DNA of 64,000 nucleotides from Sistotremastrum niveocremeum HHB9708 (taxonomy: Eukaryota; Basidiomycota; Agaricomycetes; Sistotremastrales; Sistotremastraceae). The DNA is taken from assembly GCA_001630475.1 (NCBI GenBank), contig KV419445.1:4073-68072 (forward strand), read 5' to 3'. Of the stretch, positions 59,050 through 64,000 are shown one piece after another (position 1 is the first letter of the stretch; each line of letters starts with the position of its first letter). The notes under the pieces were generated by a model. The model was not told where the DNA came from, did no database searches, and saw only the letters and a list, made by a program, of their open reading frames with translations. Position numbers and translations under genes: made by a program.

Positions 59050-60508
59050 CGTCGTCGTTGACGGGCACAAGTTCGTCCAGCGCTCGAAGATTGGTCGCGA
59101 AGGGCAAAGCTGCGCTTACGTCATTTTTAAATGCGAGAAAAAGTGTAGAATATGAATTTATGTGGAATTTTGTGTATTCCACGTCCTTGACCGGGACGAT
59201 ATGAGCAAGACGACCAATTTCTTTTTGGCCGTCGGCGTCGTCGATGGAAGATTTTGCTAAGCGATGAGCCCAAGTCGATTACGTAACATCCATCTTCTCC
59301 TCGCGAGCATCCATGTACCGCATACATGTGTGTGCAGAACATGCCCATCTCCATCCAACAAATACCATCGGTCTAAGGCATTATACCATCCAGTTTCATT
59401 CACGGCTTTCCCCCGAAAATTCGTTCTTGAAAGAGCCTCCTGACGGCCTTGACTTCGCCAGTGGGTGTCGTCCTCGAACACCCCTGCCATCGCTCTTTGG
59501 CTTCGCTGAATGTATGCCTTTTCTTCCATCGTCACGTCTATATCCTTCTTGAGCTCACCTTATCCCACAGTATGCAGATCAAGACTTCATGCGGTGTCTC
59601 GTGTCACCATGATGGCAGGATCAACCTGTCGAGATCCTATCTCCGTCTTTCCCCTGGCCTCCCCTGAAGCTTCGAAATACCAAATTTGATGCAAGACTCG
59701 ATAAACCAATCAAAATTAACATATCCCATTCATACTATACTCTCGTTCTTTCCATCCATCGTCGCCTCCTGCTTCACGAATTTCTTTGGACCGTCATCGG
59801 TTGCGTTTGGTCAAAGCCAAGCCAGAGAGCAATCTAAACTAGACACCCTGCTTCTCCTGCTCGATGTGGATCTCGCGAGCCGAGATATCAAACAGCTTGA
59901 TTGATGCCACGGACATTTGGAGCTCAGTCCTTCGGTTCCCTTAGAGAGCCGGCTCAGAACGCGTATCTTAGGCATCATATAGGGGCAACAGAGAGAGAGA
60001 TACACAATGCGCTTCTGTTCGATCCACCGAAGATGGCATACAACTCTCTACTGCACGAGCTATCCCTACGAGAAGATGGAAGACCGACTTTCGTTCTTCG
60101 AAGGTGAGCTCTAGCTGAACCGGCGTTGCCTGTGACCAATATTACAACATTGCCAGGCCCGGACCATAAACATCTCCCATTGACAAGTCAACTCGTTGGA
60201 GTACCACTTCTCGTCAGCGCATATATTCGTCGGCTGACGCACCAAGAGATAGTGGGGTTCGCAGTATCTATACTGGTTGACACAACGTGTGAAGAGATCA
60301 AGGATCTATGGTGCCATCGCGATGTGCCTTGCCTGTTCCAGGAACCCGCTCTAATGGCATCCATGTGGTGCATGTCACGGCGTGTCGCCAAGGTCCCGGA
60401 TGTACCTCGTCTCACTCTCTCCTTCCCTCTCCTCTCTCCCCTCCTCACTGTCCATCTACATCTCCATCTCTCCCTCTACTCGAGAGACGGATCCGCGCAA
60501 CAATCGTA
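59050..60508. other. Spacer with coding-like fragments
   Basis: 59257-59535 (minus) and 59901-60107 plus 60126-60509 (plus) have coding-like residues, such as the plus-strand stretch MAYNSLLHELSLREDGRPTF, but no family is recognised and no gene model holds. A pyrimidine-rich run (CTCTCC repeats) lies near 60410-60480. Confidence 0.4.
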
Positions 60509-63500
60509 ATGGCGGACGATGGAGCACAGTCCAGCGCAGTCATGCAAAATACGAGGTCTGCGTCGTTCAGCAGTCGAGTCGAATACCCGATTTGACCGTC
60601 ATATGCAGCATAGCGGACGATCAGAGAACGCTCCGTATTTCAGGCTCGCTTTGAAACTTTCTTCAATCGCTGTCAAAAATTAAACGACCGACCAGACATC
60701 CGTGGGACTAATTTTCCAGTCTCCCGTGCACTAGCGCTCGTTCCCCAGAAAAGCCGTTTCGTGCTCCTCCTTCAATGTCATGGTCAGGAAAAGTCTTCTA
60801 AGCCTTCAGACCGGGCGCAGAACCCAGTTTGGGTTCAATCCTTCACTTTGTGGGGCCTTCCTTTACTTTTCAATGTTTTATTGCTAACGGTTACATGCAG
60901 CGATGATCCCAAACCCACTGATATTCTCCTCATCAAAGTCTTCATCAAGCATAAAATTGGGCGAGACGAGCTCTTTGGGGAGTTCCAGGGAGAGGTTGGG
61001 AACTTGCTGTCCGCAGGGGGACACGATGGTACAGTACTCCGTAGATGACGCGAATCCGAAGGCTAATGATACTAATTCTAGGCCAGGTTACGCGCGCTCT
61101 CGACGTATCTCAGAGCTCGAAATCTATCTCCGAGCGCAGTGCACTGGCGTTCAAACTGGCTGTCAGTTCGCCGTACCAGATCATGACCTCAGAAGTTGCT
61201 ACTCCAGACAAGACCTGGAAGAGAGTCAGGGATGTTCCAGGAATCGTCAGCACCTTAGCAGAGGAAGGCTCTGCTGCGGGCGACTTAGCAGTGACTGTCG
61301 CAAAGCCAGTCGCGGACGGAATCGAGAAATTCCTGTATACGTTCAAGACATTCGTCGACATTGTGGATAGGATAGCCGCTGTATGTGTGCTCCTGATTCA
61401 GCCGTCAAACAGACAGTTCACTGATATGAGACAGATTCATCCGTATACCTCCGCTGCGTGGGCGGTGATCTCGGCCGGGTTCAAGGTGAGGGCACGTCTT
61501 CTTCTTTTTATTGGCATCTGACCAACATTCTAAAGGTTTGGCAAGCACTACAGCAACGCGATGCGGCAATGTCAGACCTGGTGGATGTCATGGATGATGC
61601 TTGTGCATTAGTGAGCGCGTCGGCATCGCTTGAGCTCCACACGGCCAATCCGCGGCGAAAGATAGCCGCTAAGCTGCTTCATCAAGCTACAGAATGTGGA
61701 TACTTCATTCAGTGGTACGCCAAGGACAAAGGCCTCCGTACGTCTGCCTGTCGGGTTTACTGTGCTCACGTTTCACAAATTGATCGATAATGTAGTGAAA
61801 CGCACAGCGCAAAACCTGTCAGGATCGGCGGAGCCTAATATTAAGAGATTCATTAAGAGCTTTGAGAGGCTTCGGAAAGCATTCCAGGAACACGCAACTG
61901 CCGAAATCGACATTGCCGTATTACGGATCGTCGGAAAGGTTGAAGATATCGGTGAGCCTCCCGTTCTGAATATCCGTCGTCATCGATGTGAGTTGGCTGA
62001 CCGTTGTATCTAGTTGCCGCTGTAAACTTGAACGACATGCCTTATGCTAAGGGCGCGGGTTACGCTCTCGAGCGAGGCTGCTTATCTGAGACCCGGACTA
62101 AGATCATAACCGAGATCACCGACTGGCTCCTCCGTCCTATTGTTGTTGACACTATCCGCCCATCAGATTCACCCGACGTTCGAGACGACCGGGCTTCCCT
62201 GTTCTGGTTGTCAGGTTTCGCTGGCTCAGGGAAGTCGGCAATTGCTCATACTATCGCAGCCAATTTGGCTGCAATAGGGCGCCTTGGCTCGGCTTTTTTC
62301 TTTGACGAGGCTACAGCGAATGACCGAAGCGCAGCAGTTCTCTTCTCGCACATATCTCGAGATCTTGCTGACACCATTCCCGAGTGGAAGCAAGCACTCG
62401 CTCCGATTGTCGAGAAAGCCAGCCTCCGATATAGTCCGTCTGTGACCGTTCAGTTTGACGAGTTAATCCTTCGACCCGCCCAAGCCTGCACATTTGTTGG
62501 ACCAATTTTACTTGTCATAGATGCTCTTGATGAGCGCGGAGGAGATGGGGTATCGCGAAGGGAGTTACTCCGTATCCTCAGCTCTCGACTGCATGAGCTC
62601 CCTGTCAATTTCAGGGTGATCCTGACATCGCGTCCCGATAAGGAGATAGAAGATGCGTTGAACTCGACGCCGTACGTTGAAAGGCGTATACTGGACAAAG
62701 CGGCCGCAAATGATCTGGGAGTTTACTTTCAATCTCGCCTCGGAGACCAACCGGCATTGGACCGTCGATGGCCGCACGACGAATGGATCCGAATACTGGT
62801 TCATAAGTCCGAGGGTCTGTTCCAATGGGCGTTTACAGCCTGCGAGTTTATGCTTGAACGGGGTTGGGAGGTACCCGAACGTTTCGAAACCCTGCTAATC
62901 ACAACTGAATTGGAGGGCATTGACAGTTTATACAAAGCCATCCTGCGCAGCCGATTCGGCTCTGATGTCAATGACATACGGATACCACGATTTCAGGCAG
63001 TCCTCGGTCGAGCGCTCTGTGTTCTCAGTCCACTCCGCGTCTCAGATCTTATCACACTTCGTGGGCCCAGCGAGAAACCAGAGACCACTGAAGCCATTCT
63101 GAAATGGATGGGCTCGGTTCTTACCGGGGTAACTCCTGGTTCGCAAGGTCGCGTCCAAGCCTTCCACACCTCGTTTCGAGACTTTCTTTTCAACCAGCAT
63201 CGCAGCGGTATATTCCACGTTGACCCTCCCACACATCACCTCGCACTAGCAAGAGCATGTTTGGTCGTATTAAATAAGGAACTCAAGTTCAATATATGTG
63301 GTCTGGAGACATCCTACAATTCAAGTCACCCCAATGCGGACAACTTTCGTGATCGCATCCGCGAGCATGTATCTGGCGCGCTACTTTACGCCTCGGAATT
63401 CTGGTCGCATCACGTGGCCGAAATCGCCGGCGAAGCTGATCCGACTTTGATTGAACTCGTCCAAGAGTTCGTCAACACAAAATTCTTGTTCTGGCTCGAG

Positions 63501-64000
63501 CTGCTTGGTTTCACAAAGAAGATATATTGGGCCGGTGGCGCCATGCGAACAATGGTCAAATGGGCATCTATGGTACGCTCTCCTATCTCCTCCTTTCAAG
63601 AGAGCCAGAATTGACATCTCCCGTAGAGTCATGTTAAATCGCTTATCACCTTTGGAGCAGATGCGCAAAGGTTCATCAGCAACTTTGCCGAGGTGATCGG
63701 ACGCAGCCCAGCCCACCTCTACATATCCTGTCTTCCTTTCGCGCCGGAGTCAAGTCTGGTTTCCCAACAATACCTCCCTCTGTTCAACAATACAATCCGC
63801 GCCCAGAGTGGCAAACAACCAATGTGGAGTGAAGTCATCCGGACCTTTGCAAGTCGTACAGAGTCCGGTGATCAACGCATATATTCAATGAGTTTCTCGC
63901 CAGACGGCACTCTATTAATCACTGCCGCTGAGAAGGCTGTATGCGTATGGGACCCCGAATCTGGCCAGCTCTTGAACACCTTTCCCATTGATTTCCATTC
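60509..64000 (+). CDS. C2-NACHT-WD40 NLR-like STAND protein, partial (cut by window end)
   Basis: Signal-transducing P-loop NTPase of the fungal NLR type, thought to sense non-self and trigger programmed responses. N-terminal exons near 60750-61030 give a C2-like domain, AQNPVWVQSFTF joined to DDPKPTDILLIKVFIKHKIG and DELFGEFQGEVGNLL. A helical region follows (61082-62030). The NACHT domain starts near 62180 with Walker A GFAGSGKS (62214-62237), Walker B LLVIDALDER (62508-62537), FRVILTSRPDKEIED, and FHTSFRDFLFNQHRSGIFHV as in mushroom NACHT proteins. WD40 repeats begin at the right edge, SFSPDGTLLITAAEKAV then VCVWDPESGQLLNTF, and continue beyond the window. The ATG at 60509 is tentative; the first exons are unclear. 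Walker motifs are intact, so the ATPase looks functional. Confidence 0.9.

Noticed and set aside
1-64000. CRISPR arrays, insertion sequences, phage genes
   Set aside because: No regularly spaced repeats and no such proteins; gene structure is eukaryotic with spliceosomal introns throughout.

Overview
This is a fungal genomic window, most likely from an Agaricomycete (Basidiomycota). The evidence is dense GT-AG introns of about 50-60 nt, genes on both strands with short spacers, a NACHT/WD40 NLR of the mushroom type, an Aleuria-type fucose lectin without a signal peptide, and fungal Cch1, Bor1, Mam3 and Shp1/p47 orthologues. I cannot place it to order. I see no rRNA, tRNA, CRISPR array or intact transposon.

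Layout. 1-14 kb is mostly housekeeping: a fused lysine-ketoglutarate reductase/saccharopine dehydrogenase (-), a CNNM/Mam3 membrane protein (-), the Smc5/6 subunit Nse3 (+), p47/Shp1 (-) and a DENND11/LCHN-like protein (-). 14-22 kb is gene-poor: a small GRKKKY-start protein, an F-box protein and eroded sequence. 22-27.4 kb holds epsin, a PIN-domain protein and an SAP30BP/HCNGP-like protein. 27.7-38.7 kb is an accessory island: five paralogues (A-E) of an unrecognised small intracellular protein family in two subfamilies, a beta-trefoil-like protein among them, and a Bor1 anion transporter. 41-45 kb has a second F-box paralogue and the fucose lectin. 45.6-59 kb is housekeeping again: eIF3a, the Cch1 calcium channel and an O-fucosyltransferase-like type II membrane protein. 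60.5 kb to the end is a C2-NACHT-WD40 NLR cut off by the window edge.

Two things stand out. First, positions 1-1909 contain only three CpG dinucleotides (271, 1027, 1553), after which CpG returns abruptly at 1910. The edge lies inside one exon of the LKR/SDH gene, near the junction of its two enzyme halves, yet the reading frame and splice sites stay intact. Second, the A-E family, the beta-trefoil gene and the lectin all lack a secretion signal and nearly all have a TATA box 40-90 bp upstream of the ATG, unlike what I noticed at the housekeeping genes. This suggests a strongly inducible set of cytoplasmic proteins, possibly defence or fruiting-body related. The function of the A-E family is unknown to me.
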